Shown one piece after another: positions 50,309-59,769 of a stretch of 64,000 nucleotides of DNA. The translations under genes were made by a program, and so were the position numbers. Source of the stretch: Chryseobacterium luteum. GTDB lineage: Bacteria; Bacteroidota; Bacteroidia; Flavobacteriales; Weeksellaceae. The notes beneath the pieces are model-generated. The model was not told the DNA's origin and did no database searches. It saw only the letters and a list, made by a program, of their open reading frames with translations. Position 1 is the stretch's first letter; each line of letters starts with the position of its first letter. The stretch is from positions 248,001-312,000 of the forward strand of contig NZ_JPRO01000004.1 of assembly GCF_000737785.1 (NCBI RefSeq), read 5' to 3'.

Positions 50309-51136
50309 ATGAACCTTAACGATTTACAGAACATCAGCGACAATTTTGGGAACACCCAAAGAATGCCCGTTTTATTTCTCGGGCACGGTTCACCCATGAA
50401 TGCTATTGAAGAGAACCAATTTGTACAGGGATTCAGAAAGGCAGCACAGGAAATTCCTAAGCCTAATGCTATCCTGTGTATTTCCGCCCACTGGTATACG
50501 CAGGGAACTTTTGTCACTGCGATGGATATTCCCAGGACGATCCATGATTTCGGTGGTTTTCCGAAAGCTTTGTTTGATGTACAGTATCCTGCTCCCGGAA
50601 GCCCGGAACTGGCAAGAGAAACCGCCGGACTTTTGGCTCCTTTTCCGGTAGAAGAAGACCACAACTGGGGACTTGACCACGGCGCATGGTCGGTAATCAG
50701 GCATATGTATCCTGCTGCTGACATTCCTGTGATCCAGCTTAGCATAGATTATACAAAACCTCCGCAATATCATTTTGACCTGGCCAAAAGGCTGAATAAG
50801 CTCCGTGAAAAAGGAATTCTGATCATCGGAAGCGGAAATATTGTGCATAATCTCCGCCTGATCGACTGGAAAAATATAGATACGGTAGGTGCCGGCTGGG
50901 ACTGGGCTGTGGAAGCAAGAGAAAAAACAAATAACTGGCTCCTGGACGGAAGTTTCCAGAATATTATAGACTATCAGAAACAGGGAACATTTCTGCAGTA
51001 TGCTGTTCCTACACCGGATCATTATCTTCCGTTGATCTATACATTAGGCTTAAAAGATCGGGCAGAAAACCTTTCTTTATTTAATGATGAATTGATTGGC
51101 GGTTCTTTAAGCATGACCAGTGTCCGGATAGGATAA
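50309..51136 (+). CDS. ygiD: 4,5-DOPA dioxygenase extradiol-like protein
   Basis: A 275-residue LigB-fold dioxygenase with the YgiD/DODA motifs: PVLFLGHGSPMNAIE with the first metal-site histidine, ISAHWYTQGTFVT with the second, and NWGLDHGAWSV and SGNIVHNLR. These enzymes open catechol rings and related substrates using Zn or Fe; the real substrate here is unknown. I start at MNLNDLQNI; the earlier ATG (50282) lies inside the terminator region of the YceI gene. Confidence 0.93.
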   Translation: MNLNDLQNISDNFGNTQRMPVLFLGHGSPMNAIEENQFVQGFRKAAQEIPKPNAILCISAHWYTQGTFVTAMDIPRTIHDFGGFPKALFDVQYPAPGSPELARETAGLLAPFPVEEDHNWGLDHGAWSVIRHMYPAADIPVIQLSIDYTKPPQYHFDLAKRLNKLREKGILIIGSGNIVHNLRLIDWKNIDTVGAGWDWAVEAREKTNNWLLDGSFQNIIDYQKQGTFLQYAVPTPDHYLPLIYTLGLKDRAENLSLFNDELIGGSLSMTSVRIG

Positions 51137-51193
51137 TCTATATTGCTTGTTGTTCTTTTTTTATCACTAAAAATTTAGTAATATTGTTTTACC

Positions 51194-52363
51194 ATGAAAA
51201 AAACGATTATACTATTTTTATTTATACTTCCTTTTTATATTGTAACGGCTCAGGTTATTAAAGGACATGTGGTAAACGACTTCGGCAGTCAGATCCCGGG
51301 TGTGAATATTTACATTGACGGAACCAAAACAGCAACGGTTTCAAAGGAAGACGGAAGTTTCAGTCTTAGTACCACTTCAGGAAATCTTGGAAGTGTCATT
51401 TTCCAGAAGGACGAGTATGAAACTTTTGCTACAGCTGTTTCGGAGGTAGTGAATAAAACCCTCAAAGTAGTTTTAACTAAAACCAACACCATTGAGGAAA
51501 TCAGGCTGGTTCCTTATACTCCGGAAGCATACAGGAATTATATTAATTATTTTCTCGACACTTTCATCGGCAGCGACCGTGACAACGTAAGGATCAAAAA
51601 CCAAAAATCGTTGAAGTTTTCCTACGACAAAAAGAATAAATTCCTGAAAGTAAAAGCACCGAATACTTTAATCATTGAAAATAAAAACCTGGGCTATGAG
51701 ATCCAGTACAATCTTATCAGCTATTCTTCGGATTTCAATGCCCACATTGTTAATTATACCGGAACAAGTTTTTTTAAGGAAACAAAGAATTCCGACAAGA
51801 TAAAACTCAACCGGATGAATGCGTATGACGGAAGCTCGCTGCATTTTTTCAGAAGCATTTACGGGAATACCATTTCCGAGGAAAAGTTTATTGTCAATCA
51901 CGTCGTAAAAATTCCCAATCCCCAATATCCTACGGAAGAAGAACTGAAACTCCTTGCCGATTTTAAGCCTATTTTGATAAGTTCATCAGTGGTAAAAGTT
52001 CCTGAAAATATCCGTGACATTTCACAGCGAAAAAACAGTCAGAAACCGTATACGCTGGCCATTGTAAAAACACTGATTCCCGACTCTGAATATGTGACAA
52101 GAAAAGATGGGAAGGTCTTTTTCAGTTTTAAGGATATGCTCCAGGTGAATTATCAGAAATATTTCTACGAACTTGAGGGAAAGAAATTTATTAAGAGTAC
52201 GATTCCCATAGTACTGTCCTCTTTTCTGCATCCTGAAGGTGAAGTATTTGAGGTATCAAAAGAAGGGAACATCACCGACCCGGACCAGCTCATCAGCGAA
52301 GGTGATTTTTCAAAGAATAAAATTGAAAACATGCTTCCCCTTGATTATCAGCCAGGAGACTGA
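51194..52363 (+). CDS. CarboxypepD_reg domain surface protein
   Basis: A 389-residue secreted protein (signal ending VTAQ). Residues 22-100 are a carboxypeptidase regulatory-like Ig domain: VIKGHVVNDFGSQIPGVNIY and GTKTATVSKEDGSFSLST. The rest is beta-rich and without a TonB plug or barrel, so it is not a TonB-dependent receptor. It resembles stand-alone Bacteroidota proteins that follow this domain with a DUF of unknown function. Confidence 0.85.
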   Translation: MKKTIILFLFILPFYIVTAQVIKGHVVNDFGSQIPGVNIYIDGTKTATVSKEDGSFSLSTTSGNLGSVIFQKDEYETFATAVSEVVNKTLKVVLTKTNTIEEIRLVPYTPEAYRNYINYFLDTFIGSDRDNVRIKNQKSLKFSYDKKNKFLKVKAPNTLIIENKNLGYEIQYNLISYSSDFNAHIVNYTGTSFFKETKNSDKIKLNRMNAYDGSSLHFFRSIYGNTISEEKFIVNHVVKIPNPQYPTEEELKLLADFKPILISSSVVKVPENIRDISQRKNSQKPYTLAIVKTLIPDSEYVTRKDGKVFFSFKDMLQVNYQKYFYELEGKKFIKSTIPIVLSSFLHPEGEVFEVSKEGNITDPDQLISEGDFSKNKIENMLPLDYQPGD

Positions 52364-52472
52364 GATATTCCCTCATTAGAAAAAGAAAGGCAGATGCCGG
52401 AAGACGGAAGCTTTTATTAAGAGTATCCATAACTTCCGGTCTCTATCTTTCATTAAACTCATAGTAACAATT

Positions 52473-53966
52473 CTACTGTACAGCTGCCAGAACATTAATG
52501 TTGCCGTAGCCATAGTTTGAATTCACCGTTGGGTAGTAGGTGGCAGACTGTCTCATTTTATTCAGTACCTGCTCTCTTGTCCATGAAGGATTTTTAGCCC
52601 ATACAAGAGCAGCAATTCCAGCTGTAGCAGCCGTTGCAACAGATGATCCTCCAACATAATCAGCCTGGTTGTTGTAATAGCTCAGAACAGGAACCGTATT
52701 TCCATTGGCTCTTTCCATCTGGAAGGTAAAGTCGATCTGGCTCCCTGAGTGGCAGACATCACATTTCTGGTTGGAAGTTCCTTCTTTTACACCAGTTACA
52801 GCCTGTGTTTCAGGCATGCTTGCAGGGAAAATAACACCTACGAAATTGGTAAAACTGGTAGAAGTTCCACCTGCGCAGAAGATGAGTTTTCCTTTAGAAT
52901 AAGCGTATTTCACACCATCTTCGATCTTTCCTACCGAGAAAATATGTCCCATCGACATGGAAATGATCTTCACACTGGTAGTATTGGCCAGGGCTGTAAA
53001 GGCTGTTTTCACTCCGTTTTGTTCGCTGGAAGTTTCCAGCACTACATTGGAGGCGGCCCGGTAAGTGATAAGATTTGCATTGTACGCAACTCCTACAGGA
53101 AGCCCTGCATTATTTTTCGGAGCGGCCATTACGGAAGCCATTTTCGTCCCGTGCCCGCATTGATCTGCCGGACCGTCTGTAGTGGATCCGTTGACGTATG
53201 ACCCAAATTTGCTGATTGTTCTTCCGGAAGAAGCTCCGGTATTAAAACTGCTTCCAAGCAAAGTCTGCTCCGGTGAAACTCCTGTATCAATAAGTCCTAT
53301 GGTAACTCCTGCCCCAGTGCTGTAGTTCCATGCATTTGGAATATTGTGTTTCGTAAATGCCCACGGCACCCTGGCGTTGGGAGCGGTGGTGGTATAATCT
53401 GCCGCATTTAAAGCAGTAGATTCAAATCCGCATCCTGATGAGGAACTGCTGGATTTTGCGTTGGGATTAAGGCTGTTTTCTATTTCAAAATAATGATAAT
53501 CCCCCGGCTCTACATAACGGATGGTTTTCATCTTTCTTAACGCTGTGATAGTTTCCTTTTTTTCTATAACAACGTCCATCTGGTTAAGGTACTGATCTGA
53601 AGAGATCAAAAACCTGGTCTGCTCTACCCCTTCATATTGCCGGATCAGTCCTGCAATTTCAGCTTCCATTGTTTTGCTGTCTGCAGAAAGACTTCTGTCG
53701 AAATCATCCTTTGAAGACCCGAATCCGATGGATACCATTCTGTTTCCTCTGAAAACCGCACTCCAAAGCAAATGATCTGAAGCGTTTTTCCAGTTAAAAG
53801 TTCCGGTGTTTTTAATTGTGCTGTTAATTTCTGCATTGATCTGCTTCCCGGTCAAAGGATCTTTCTGAACAGTTTCAATAGCGGGGTTTTCATTTTGAAG
53901 TTCATCTCCGGTACATGAATTCAAAACAAAAAAGAGTGCCAGTAGGTAAAATACACTTTTTTTCAT
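52473..53966 (-). CDS. S8 subtilisin-like serine peptidase, lipoprotein
   Basis: A 497-residue lipoprotein (lipobox LNSC). An N-terminal propeptide-like region (about 90-165, RFLISSDQYLNQMDVVIEKK) precedes the S8 domain with catalytic Asp in GLIDTGVSP (about 226), His in CGHGTKM (about 271) and Ser in GGSSVATA (about 441). No T9SS C-terminal domain is seen, so it is lipid-anchored, not T9SS-secreted. Start chosen at the signal-bearing ATG, nine codons inside the longest frame. Confidence 0.9.
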   Translation of the reverse strand: MKKSVFYLLALFFVLNSCTGDELQNENPAIETVQKDPLTGKQINAEINSTIKNTGTFNWKNASDHLLWSAVFRGNRMVSIGFGSSKDDFDRSLSADSKTMEAEIAGLIRQYEGVEQTRFLISSDQYLNQMDVVIEKKETITALRKMKTIRYVEPGDYHYFEIENSLNPNAKSSSSSSGCGFESTALNAADYTTTAPNARVPWAFTKHNIPNAWNYSTGAGVTIGLIDTGVSPEQTLLGSSFNTGASSGRTISKFGSYVNGSTTDGPADQCGHGTKMASVMAAPKNNAGLPVGVAYNANLITYRAASNVVLETSSEQNGVKTAFTALANTTSVKIISMSMGHIFSVGKIEDGVKYAYSKGKLIFCAGGTSTSFTNFVGVIFPASMPETQAVTGVKEGTSNQKCDVCHSGSQIDFTFQMERANGNTVPVLSYYNNQADYVGGSSVATAATAGIAALVWAKNPSWTREQVLNKMRQSATYYPTVNSNYGYGNINVLAAVQ

Positions 53967-54082
53967 AGTACTATTTTTATGGTTTGGAACCACAATATAA
54001 CACTTTAAAGTGATTTACAAGCTTAGAAAAAGTGAATTTAGTATTACTCGAATATGAATTATTTCCTTTACTTTTTTAAAAA

Positions 54083-54529
54083 TTATAGTATTTTTTCATA
54101 GCAAACACTATTGTCAATACCTATATACTGGCCGTAGTTGGGAATTCTTCTGTAACCGGATTTTTCATAGAACGCAATAGCTTCCGGCTGCCTGATTCCT
54201 GTTTCCAGAATACATCGCCTATATCCATCTTCTCTTGCCCAGATTTCCAGTTCATTTAATATTTTCGAGGCGACTCCCTTTCCTCTTCTTGCTGTATCTG
54301 TGTACATTCTTTTTATTTCTGCCGTATCCTCAGAAAAAGGTTTGAAAGCACCACAGCCAGCGGCAACATCTTCCGAATAAGCTACCACACAGTTTTTCAG
54401 CATATCAATTGAATTGAACTGGTGATAAAATTCATGATCTTCCCCATCACGTACAGCAAGATCGGCGTCAAGCAGCCTGACTAAATTTTGGAAATCTGTG
54501 CTGGAGGAATCGGTCCTGGTTGTAGTCAT
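54083..54529 (-). CDS. GNAT acetyltransferase
   Basis: A 148-residue GNAT domain protein: AEIKRMYTDTARRGKGVASK is the acetyl-CoA loop (R/QxxGxG/A form), followed by CILETGIRQPEAIAFYEKSGY. The substrate is unknown. It lies between the S8 peptidase and hutH, each with its own signals. Confidence 0.9.
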   Translation of the reverse strand: MTTTRTDSSSTDFQNLVRLLDADLAVRDGEDHEFYHQFNSIDMLKNCVVAYSEDVAAGCGAFKPFSEDTAEIKRMYTDTARRGKGVASKILNELEIWAREDGYRRCILETGIRQPEAIAFYEKSGYRRIPNYGQYIGIDNSVCYEKIL

Positions 54530-54588
54530 TATTTATTGATTTAAAAATTTAATACAATTTAAACATTTAAAAATAAGGCTTAATTAAA

Positions 54589-54613
54589 AAGCTTCCCCGG
54601 TGAGAGGAAGCTT
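54589..54613 (-). terminator. Intrinsic terminator after hutH
   Basis: AAGCTTCC pairs with GGAAGCTT around a nine-base loop; on the minus strand TTTTTAATTAA follows. Confidence 0.75.
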
Positions 54614-54668
54614 GGGATTTATTGTTTAATGCAGCGATTTTAACGACTACTCCTGACAATTATTTTTA

Positions 54669-56159
54669 TTAAACTTCAACGTTAAATTTCCTCTCGTTGA
54701 TCAGGTCTGCAATTGCCAGCATATCTTTTCCTATCAGTCTGTCGTCTTCCAGCTTTTTAACTTTAGAGCGGATCAATGCAAAATTTTCTTCGATGATCTT
54801 CGAACATTTGGCAGGTCTTCTGAATTCCAATCCCTGTGCTGCAAACATCAGTTCTACAGATAAAATATTCACCAGATTTCCCAGAACCTGATTGAATTTT
54901 CTACCGGAAATGCTTCCCATAGAAACATGGTCTTCTTGCCCTAAACTTGTTGGGATAGAGTCTGCCGATGCCGGGAAACACAATGTTTTATTTTCCGTCA
55001 CCAAAGCCGCCGAAGTATATTGCGGAATCATAAATCCTGAATTCAGTCCTGAGCTTTCCGTCAATAATCTGGGAAGTCCGTATTTTCCTTCTAATAATAA
55101 ATAGCTTCTTCTGTCGGAAATATTTCCCAGTTCAGCCACCGCAAGTGTAGCATAATCCAATGGAAGTGCCATCAGCTGTCCGTGGAAATTTCCTCCGGAA
55201 ATAGATTCTTCAGCACTTAGAATAATCGGGTTATCCGTTACAGAATTCAGTTCTGTTTCAGCCATCAGTTTAAGATGCTCAAAAGCATTTCTGCTGGCAC
55301 CGTGCACCTGAGGAACGCATCTCATGGAATAAGGATCCTGAACCCGTTCACAGTCTTCGTGAGCCTTCATATTTTCGGAACCTTTTAAAAATTTAAGCAT
55401 TCTTGCCGCTACTTTTTTGCTTCCCTCGAAAGGTCTGATATCATGAAGTTCTTTTTTGAAGGGACTTTCAGAGCCTCTGTAAGCTTCAATACTCATTGCT
55501 GCAGTCATATCCGCCAGGTTCAACAAGTATTCAAATTTTTCCAAACCTTTAATGGCATGAGCCAGAATAAACTGGGTTCCGTTGATCAGTCCCAAACCTT
55601 CTTTCGGCCCTAAAACCAATGGATCAAGATCATGCCTGTCCAATACTTCCAGGGCTTCAAAAATCTGGTCTCCTTCCCAAACCTGTCCCAACCCGAGCAA
55701 TGGAAGCACAAGATGAGCAAGAGGAGCCAAATCTCCGGAGGCCCCTACAGAGCCCTGTTCAGGTACTACGGGAATGATATCTTTTTCAAGCATCAGGATC
55801 AGCCTTTCGATCACCTCCAGGGAAACCCCGGAAAATCCTTTGGACAGTGCATGCACTTTCGCAATCATCATAATCTTGGAAAACTCCTTATCAATAGGTT
55901 TTCCTACACCTACGGCATGGGAAATAATAAGGTTGTACTGCAGCTGGGCCGTTTCATCAGCTGATATTTTAGTATCGCAGAGAGGTCCGAAACCTGTATT
56001 GATACCATAGACACATCTATCGGACTCTACTATTTTCTGAACGTTTTTCTGAGATTTTAAGATCTGTTCTTTGGCTGCTTTATTAAGTTTGGCTTTATTG
56101 GGTTTTTTACAGATTTCCAGGACATCATGGAAAGTGAAAACATCTACACCGTATATCAT
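54669..56159 (-). CDS. hutH: Histidine ammonia-lyase
   Basis: A 496-residue aromatic amino-acid lyase. GSVGASGDLAPLAHL (about 136-150) supplies the Ala-Ser-Gly that forms the MIO cofactor. NLIISHAVG carries Ser-His at the substrate-selector position, as in true HutH rather than tyrosine or phenylalanine lyases. It makes urocanate from histidine. No hutU, hutI or hutG gene is nearby, so the pathway genes are scattered or the role is another. Confidence 0.9.
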   Translation of the reverse strand: MIYGVDVFTFHDVLEICKKPNKAKLNKAAKEQILKSQKNVQKIVESDRCVYGINTGFGPLCDTKISADETAQLQYNLIISHAVGVGKPIDKEFSKIMMIAKVHALSKGFSGVSLEVIERLILMLEKDIIPVVPEQGSVGASGDLAPLAHLVLPLLGLGQVWEGDQIFEALEVLDRHDLDPLVLGPKEGLGLINGTQFILAHAIKGLEKFEYLLNLADMTAAMSIEAYRGSESPFKKELHDIRPFEGSKKVAARMLKFLKGSENMKAHEDCERVQDPYSMRCVPQVHGASRNAFEHLKLMAETELNSVTDNPIILSAEESISGGNFHGQLMALPLDYATLAVAELGNISDRRSYLLLEGKYGLPRLLTESSGLNSGFMIPQYTSAALVTENKTLCFPASADSIPTSLGQEDHVSMGSISGRKFNQVLGNLVNILSVELMFAAQGLEFRRPAKCSKIIEENFALIRSKVKKLEDDRLIGKDMLAIADLINERKFNVEV

Positions 56160-56295
56160 TTCTAAAAATTTCCTTAAAATTACACATTTAGCAATAATTG
56201 TAAAAGCTAAATTTCATTGTCTTATATTTTTCTGATAATAAGTAAATTAATTTGCTATTTTTACTGCTGAAATTAAAAATAATTATCAATAATTT

Positions 56296-57057
56296 ATGAA
56301 ACTTAAAACTTTACTTATTACATTATGTCTTGCAGGTACAGCCACTTTCGCCCAGAAAGTAAAATATTCCAGGGAAAACATTAAAAAAATGGAAACTTAT
56401 CTTTTCAACGAGGGCTTTAATAGTCCATCTGCGAAGAAAACATCAACTATTATTTTAAAAGACGGAACAACCCATAAAGGTTTCTGCGGCAAGATCGAAA
56501 CAAAAAAAGGACAGATCTATGAAGTTGCTTTGAAAGACAGCATCACCAAAAAAAATGAAGTATTCAATGCTGATCAGATCAACGAAATGTATGTATACCC
56601 TACCAATGCGGAAAAAATTGCAAAAGTTGGGAAATATATGGGCAACATCAGAAACTTCGGTACTAAAAAGCTTACCAAGAATACAGACGGTGGCAGAATA
56701 CATTTTGTTAACCAGACTGTTTCCCTGAAAAATAAAAAAGATGACAAGGAATTCCTGATGCAGCTGATCAATCCTGAATTCAGTGATATTATTTCTGTAT
56801 ATCACGATCCCAGAGCTAAAGAAACAGCCGGTTTTTCTATGATGGGCTCTCCTCAGCTTGGCGGCGGCGTTATCAAATCTTATTATGTAAAGAAAGGTGA
56901 TAAGGTAATGTGGCTTCACAAGGATGATTTTGAAGATAACTATGATTTTCTTTTTGGTGACAATCAGGAATTCATGAAAAAATATCCTAAAAATTCTGTT
57001 GAATGGGATTATTTCAGCTTCCTGATCAATGAATACACGGCAATGACCAACGGATAA
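56296..57057 (+). CDS. Secreted hypothetical protein
   Basis: A 253-residue protein with a signal peptide ending ATFAQ. Residues about 45-100 have TSTIILKDGTTHKGFCGKIE and KKGQIYEVALKDS, a small beta-sheet pattern; about 115-190 contain NTDGGRIHFVNQTVSLKNKK and QLINPEFSDIISVYHDPRA, which suggest a beta-rich domain. I do not recognise the family. It is likely periplasmic or surface-exposed. It is alone between hutH (divergent) and uvrC. Confidence 0.75.
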   Translation: MKLKTLLITLCLAGTATFAQKVKYSRENIKKMETYLFNEGFNSPSAKKTSTIILKDGTTHKGFCGKIETKKGQIYEVALKDSITKKNEVFNADQINEMYVYPTNAEKIAKVGKYMGNIRNFGTKKLTKNTDGGRIHFVNQTVSLKNKKDDKEFLMQLINPEFSDIISVYHDPRAKETAGFSMMGSPQLGGGVIKSYYVKKGDKVMWLHKDDFEDNYDFLFGDNQEFMKKYPKNSVEWDYFSFLINEYTAMTNG

Positions 57058-57076
57058 AATAGATAATCATATGACT

Positions 57077-57102
57077 AAAACTGCAGAAAATTCTGCAGTT
57101 TT
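57077..57102 (+). terminator. Intrinsic terminator
   Basis: AAAACTGCAGAA pairs perfectly with TTCTGCAGTTTT, followed by TTTTT. Confidence 0.85.
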
Positions 57103-57132
57103 TTTGTTCTTTTAAATCCCGGATGGATTCCG

Positions 57133-57140
57133 TAATTTTG
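57133..57140 (+). promoter_or_regulatory. -7 promoter box for uvrC
   Basis: TAATTTTG ends only four bases before the uvrC ATG at 57145, predicting a leaderless or nearly leaderless transcript. Confidence 0.4.
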
Positions 57141-57144
57141 TTAT

Positions 57145-58938
57145 ATGAATCCTTCTTTAGAATTACAGCTTAAAACTTTACCATCAGAACCAGGCGTTTA
57201 TCGTTATTATGATAAAAACGACCAATTGCTGTATGTAGGAAAGGCCAAACATTTAAAGAAAAGGGTTCTCTCCTACTTCAACAAAAACCTTCCCGGCTAC
57301 CGTACCAAAATAATGGTGGGAAAAATCGTCCGTCTGGAGACAACTATTGTCAACAGTGAATATGATGCTCTTTTACTTGAAAATAACCTGATCAAGGAGC
57401 ATCGTCCTTTTTACAATGTCTTATTGAAGGATGATAAAACATATCCATGGATCTGTATTAAAAATGAAAGCTTTCCGAGGATATTCCTGACCAGAAATGT
57501 AATCAAAGACGGATCCGAATATTATGGGCCTTATGCTAAAGTGCGTCCTGCAAAGATTTTGCTGGATACCATTAAGCATATTTACAAGCTAAGAACGTGT
57601 AACCTTAATCTTTCGCCTCAAAAAATAGCAGAAGGGAAATACAAAGTATGTCTGGAATATCACATTAAAAACTGTGAAGGTCCCTGCGAAGATCTGGAAA
57701 GCAAAGAGGATTATGATGAAAAGATCGATGCCATCCGCGGAATTATCAAAGGGGATTTCCGGAAGGCAAAAGAGTATCTGGTGAATCAGATGATGAAAAT
57801 GGCTTCCAGTCTTAAGTTTGAAGAAGCGCAGATCATCAAGGAAAGACTGGACATCCTGGAAGATTATCAGGCTAAAAATACCGTTGTGAACCCCAATATT
57901 GATGATGTTGATGTTTTCGGAATGACCAGCGATGAAACGGCCGCTTATGTGAATTATTTCAAGATCAGAAACGGAAATATCATTCAGAGTTTTACCACAG
58001 AGATCAAAAAAATCCTGGAAGAGACGGATGAAGATATTATGGAGGAGGCTCTGATAGAGATCCGCCAGAAGTTCGGCTCTGATTCTAAAGAAGTATTGCT
58101 ACCGTTCCACCTTTCTGTGGAAATTCCGAATGTAAAACTAATTGTTCCAAAAGTCGGCGACAAAAAAAGGATTGTAGAACTTTCGGAGAAAAATGCAAAA
58201 GAATACCGTTTAGAAAAATTAAAGCAGGTACAGATCGTAGATCCGGAAAGGCATACGAACAGAATCATGGCTGAAATGCAGAAATTGTTAAGAATGCCCG
58301 TAGAACCAAGACATATTGAAGGTTTTGACAACTCCAATATCCAGGGAACGAATCCTGTTTCTGCATGTGTGGTTTTTAAAGATGGCAAACCGAGCAAAGC
58401 TGATTACAGAATTTTTCACCCAAAAACAGTAGAAGGAGCCAATGACTTTGCCACAATGGAAGAAGTCATCTACCGCCGTTATAAAAGATTGATGGATGAA
58501 GGTGAAAATCTTCCGCAGCTCATTCTGATAGATGGAGGAAAAGGACAGCTCTCTTCTGCAGTAAAAAGTTTAAAATTATTGGGTCTCTATGGCAAAATAA
58601 CGATTGTAGGAATCGCGAAAAGACTTGAGGAGATTTTCTTTCCTGAAGATTCTATTCCTTTATATCTTGATAAGAAATCGGAAACCTTAAAGATCCTGCA
58701 AAGGGTTCGTGATGAAGCCCACCGTTTCGGAGTAAAGCACCACAGGACGAGAAGAAAGAACTCTACCATCAAATCGGAACTGGAAGAAATTCCCGGTGTG
58801 GGAGAAAAAACGATTGAGCTGCTGCTTTCGAAACTGAAATCTGTTAAGCGGATCAAGGAATCGAGCATGGAAACTCTGGAAGAGATTCTTGGGAAAAGTA
58901 AAGCGAAGGTTATCTGGGAGTTTTTCAACAGTCAATAG
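57145..58938 (+). CDS. uvrC: Excinuclease ABC subunit UvrC
   Basis: Makes the two incisions of nucleotide excision repair. The 597-residue protein has an N-terminal GIY-YIG nuclease (PGVYRYYDKNDQLLYVGKAKH at about 15-35), a UVR domain (MASSLKFEEAQIIKERL near 220), the endonuclease/RNase H-like C-terminal part (IEGFDNSNIQGTNPVSACV near 390), and a helix-hairpin-helix end (LEEIPGVGEKTIELLLSKL). Length and order match the family. Confidence 0.97.
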   Translation: MNPSLELQLKTLPSEPGVYRYYDKNDQLLYVGKAKHLKKRVLSYFNKNLPGYRTKIMVGKIVRLETTIVNSEYDALLLENNLIKEHRPFYNVLLKDDKTYPWICIKNESFPRIFLTRNVIKDGSEYYGPYAKVRPAKILLDTIKHIYKLRTCNLNLSPQKIAEGKYKVCLEYHIKNCEGPCEDLESKEDYDEKIDAIRGIIKGDFRKAKEYLVNQMMKMASSLKFEEAQIIKERLDILEDYQAKNTVVNPNIDDVDVFGMTSDETAAYVNYFKIRNGNIIQSFTTEIKKILEETDEDIMEEALIEIRQKFGSDSKEVLLPFHLSVEIPNVKLIVPKVGDKKRIVELSEKNAKEYRLEKLKQVQIVDPERHTNRIMAEMQKLLRMPVEPRHIEGFDNSNIQGTNPVSACVVFKDGKPSKADYRIFHPKTVEGANDFATMEEVIYRRYKRLMDEGENLPQLILIDGGKGQLSSAVKSLKLLGLYGKITIVGIAKRLEEIFFPEDSIPLYLDKKSETLKILQRVRDEAHRFGVKHHRTRRKNSTIKSELEEIPGVGEKTIELLLSKLKSVKRIKESSMETLEEILGKSKAKVIWEFFNSQ

Positions 58939-58948
58939 AAAATAAAAA

Positions 58949-58982
58949 ATCCTTAATTCATTCTTACGTCTGAATTAAGGAT
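58949..58982. terminator. Bidirectional terminator
   Basis: ATCCTTAATTCA pairs perfectly with TGAATTAAGGAT around a ten-base loop, between convergent uvrC and the next gene. Confidence 0.8.
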
Positions 58983-58991
58983 CATATGTTT

Positions 58992-59747
58992 TTATTGTGT
59001 CGAAAACACTTCTTTAGTAAATTCACCATTAGATTGCGGAATATCGATCACAATATTTCCATTTTCAAAATATCCGATCGTATAACTTCCGTCTGAAAGT
59101 TTTACTCTGAATACATCTTTTTTTGAAGAAGTTTTAAAAACAGCGAATGGCACAGAGCTCCCACTGTCTGCCAGAATAAATTGATTGGTATCCACCTGTA
59201 TTTTCTGAAGGTTAATTTTACCGTTGGTATATTTCCCGGATTTATTTTCTGTAATAGGCTCAGAAGAAGATTCATTATTATTTTTAACAGGCTGTATATT
59301 TGGACTCTCAGCTTTCGTAATCTGAAGATTTTCTACAGGTTTTGAAGCTGGAAGTGATACCAGAGAAAGCCTAAGAGCATCCTGATAACCTTCTTCATAT
59401 TCTTTAATGTTTGAACTTCCTTTTGATGAAAATACTACATTCCCTTTACAGTCCTTAAACTCAAGCTCAACTTTATTTCTTAGAAAACCGCTTTTATTAA
59501 GTATATTACCCATTGCAAAGCTGCAAGAATTTTTTTCAATCTCCAAAGGCCACTGGTCTTTACCTTCCTGAATAACTGTGTATCCTTTTGATTTTAAAGC
59601 CTTTGCTAAAGAATTATCAAGACCATATGATTCTTTCTCGAAATCTTTCAAGGTTTGAGGAATAGAAATATATTTATAATCAGAAACTTTCTGTCCAAAA
59701 ACAGCAGTTACCGCCAACATAAATGTGAATACCGAAATCTTTTTCAT
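58992..59747 (-). CDS. Secreted hypothetical protein
   Basis: A 251-residue protein with a signal peptide (MKKISVFTFMLAVTAVFGQ). Residues about 20-120 resemble a small stress-type domain (YKYISIPQTLKDFEKESYGL, VELEFKDCKGNVVFSSKGSS); a Ser/Asn/Glu-rich linker at about 140-175 leads to a beta-rich end (DVFRVKLSDGSYTIGYFEN). I do not know the family. A longer frame start (59861) overlaps the PorV/PorQ gene end and is rejected, as the ATG at 59747 gives a good signal peptide. Confidence 0.75.
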   Translation of the reverse strand: MKKISVFTFMLAVTAVFGQKVSDYKYISIPQTLKDFEKESYGLDNSLAKALKSKGYTVIQEGKDQWPLEIEKNSCSFAMGNILNKSGFLRNKVELEFKDCKGNVVFSSKGSSNIKEYEEGYQDALRLSLVSLPASKPVENLQITKAESPNIQPVKNNNESSSEPITENKSGKYTNGKINLQKIQVDTNQFILADSGSSVPFAVFKTSSKKDVFRVKLSDGSYTIGYFENGNIVIDIPQSNGEFTKEVFSTQ

Positions 59748-59769
59748 TGCTTTTAAATTAATTTCAAAG

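Noticed and set aside
54669..56159. Tyrosine or phenylalanine ammonia-lyase
   Set aside because: The selector position reads Ser-His as in histidine ammonia-lyase.
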